Shown here: in pieces, positions 39,699-40,758 of the stretch
How the letters are laid out: each line of letters begins with the position of its first letter
How positions within the stretch are numbered: position 1 is the stretch's first letter
Source of the DNA: JBQTJJ01 sp052387235
GTDB taxonomy: Bacteria > Actinomycetota > Acidimicrobiia > Acidimicrobiales > GCA-2861595
Length of the DNA stretch: 40,758 bases
Direction of reading: 5' to 3'
NCBI GenBank assembly: GCA_052387235.1
Contig: JBQTJJ010000099.1
Location: 1 to 40,758, forward strand
Position numbers and translations under genes: made by a program
The notes under the pieces: model-generated
Told to the model about the DNA's origin: nothing
The model's database searches: none
What the model saw: the letters and a program-made list of their open reading frames with translations, nothing else

Positions 39699-40758
39699 CC
39701 GTCGAAGGTGGCGAACAGCTCGGCGTAGACGGCGGCGGCGTCGGCCAGCTGGTCCACGGCCACGAACTCGTCGTTGGTGTGGGCCTGGGCGATCCCGCCC
39801 GGCCCGAGCACCACGGTGGGGATGCCGGCCTGGTTGCGCACGAACCGGGCGTCGGTGGTGAAGCGCATGCCGATCACCGGCGCCGGCTGGCCCAGCACGG
39901 CGGCGATGGCGGACTGCACGCCGGCCACGAAGGGATGGGAGCGGTCGAGCTCGGACGCCTCCCCGAACACCTCCTGGTCGAGGTCGTAGCGCAGGTCGGC
40001 GTCGCCGATGGCGTCGATGCGGGCCCGCACCTCGGCCTCGGCCGACCGGCCCGTGCTCCCCGGCAGCAGGCGGCGGTCGACCACCACCCTGCAGCGCTCG
40101 GCCACCGTGTTGTGGCCGGTGCCGCCCTCGATCATGCCGATGTTGCAGGTGGGCCGGCCCAGCAGCTCGTGCTCGGGGCCGCCGAAGTCGGCGGCGTGCA
40201 GGGCCAGCACCACCTTGGCCGCCTTCTCCACCGCCGACACCCCGTTGCGGGGCTCGCTGCCGTGGGCGGGCCGGCCGTGGACGGTGACGCTGGCGACGAA
40301 CAGGCCCCGCTCGGCCACGCACACCGACAGCCCGGTGGGCTCGGGCACCACGCACGCGTCGCCCCGCACCTTGCCCGCCTTCACCAGGGCGGCGGTGCCG
40401 AACCCGCCGCCCCGCTCCTCGTCGGCCACCAGGTGGAACACCACGTCGCACGCCGGCTCCCGGCCGGCCCGCTCCAGGGCGGCCAGGGCCTCGACGGCGG
40501 CGGCGATGCCGCCCTTCATGTCGGCGGTGCCCCGCCCGTACAGGCGGCCGTCCTCCAGCTCGCCGGCGAACGGGTCGTGGGTCCACCCCGGGCGGTGGAC
40601 GGGCACCACGTCGAGGTGGCCGTTGACGATCAGAGTGGGGCGCTCCCCGTCGCCGGCGCCCACGGTGGCGAGCAGCGAGGCCCGCCCCGGCGCCGGCTCG
40701 AACTCCTCGAAGCTGGCCCCGAACGGCTCCAGCAGCTCCCGGCACAGGCCCAGCGCCT
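39695..40758 (-). CDS. M20 family metallopeptidase, N-terminus beyond the window
   Basis: Dizinc hydrolase of the ArgE/DapE/CPG2 group. The visible part holds the metal and catalytic motifs: GHLDVVP, GRGTADMKGG, ADEERGGG with the catalytic glutamates, PEPTGL, and late AQAHTNDEF with the final zinc ligand. The frame stays open to the window edge, and the residues before the in-frame GTG at 40663 (ELLEPFGASFEEFEPAPG) look like the normal family N-terminus, so the true start lies upstream. Substrate unknown. Coupled to the transporter gene, which might import the substrate or export the product. Confidence 0.88.
   Translation of the reverse strand, partial: ALGLCRELLEPFGASFEEFEPAPGRASLLATVGAGDGERPTLIVNGHLDVVPVHRPGWTHDPFAGELEDGRLYGRGTADMKGGIAAAVEALAALERAGREPACDVVFHLVADEERGGGFGTAALVKAGKVRGDACVVPEPTGLSVCVAERGLFVASVTVHGRPAHGSEPRNGVSAVEKAAKVVLALHAADFGGPEHELLGRPTCNIGMIEGGTGHNTVAERCRVVVDRRLLPGSTGRSAEAEVRARIDAIGDADLRYDLDQEVFGEASELDRSHPFVAGVQSAIAAVLGQPAPVIGMRFTTDARFVRNQAGIPTVVLGPGGIAQAHTNDEFVAVDQLADAAAVYAELFATFDG

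Overview
The window is a very GC-rich chromosomal segment with strong G/C bias at third codon positions. The gene order is that of an actinobacterium: rho-rpmE-prfA-prmC-tsaC-LMW-PTP-rpiB-glyA-wecA followed directly by the F1Fo ATP synthase operon. Together with the DUF3039 protein and abundant GTG/TTG starts, this suggests a deep-branching lineage such as Acidimicrobiia; that placement is inference from layout, not a computed phylogeny.

Region 1 (1-5674): a short non-coding lead with a partial copy of a palindromic repeat, then two genes for cyclic 2,3-diphosphoglycerate synthesis (cpgS and 2-phosphoglycerate kinase), a solute best known from thermophilic methanogens. They run into rho, rpmE and a conserved unknown gene. 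Region 2 (5675-10430): a transmembrane hybrid histidine kinase (Cache-PAS-HisKA-HATPase-REC-Hpt) coupled to an EAL-REC c-di-GMP phosphodiesterase, then a strongly folded intergenic element of about 145 nt. Region 3 (10431-24063): translation termination and modification genes, pentose-phosphate and one-carbon genes, the lipid-linked sugar transferase WecA, and a complete ATP synthase operon (two small AtpI-like proteins, then atpB-E-F-H-A-G-D-C) behind a recognisable promoter.

Region 4 (24064-31198): an accessory, cell-surface block. It holds a secreted subtilisin-like protease, a Calx-beta surface protein, an ECF sigma factor fused to an anti-sigma-like zinc motif, a membrane helix and an outside domain, a 61-residue unknown protein, and a 2H phosphoesterase-GNAT fusion. 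Region 5 (31199-40758): DUF3039 protein, GlpX fructose-bisphosphatase, a coenzyme-B12 acyl-CoA mutase large chain with an isobutyryl-CoA mutase active-site signature, an S9 peptidase, a zinc-ribbon protein, a protein ending in a J-domain, an alpha/beta hydrolase, an MFS transporter and a truncated M20 peptidase.

Cross-cutting signals: (i) three near-identical AT-rich perfect or near-perfect palindromes (about 127-166, 24069-24128, 38111-38167) that look like a repeated bidirectional terminator; (ii) a folded, possibly pseudoknotted element before prfA; (iii) several genes with no ATG/GTG/TTG start at the expected place but a CTG or ATC there; (iv) TANNNT boxes 6-8 nt before start codons, indicating leaderless transcripts.
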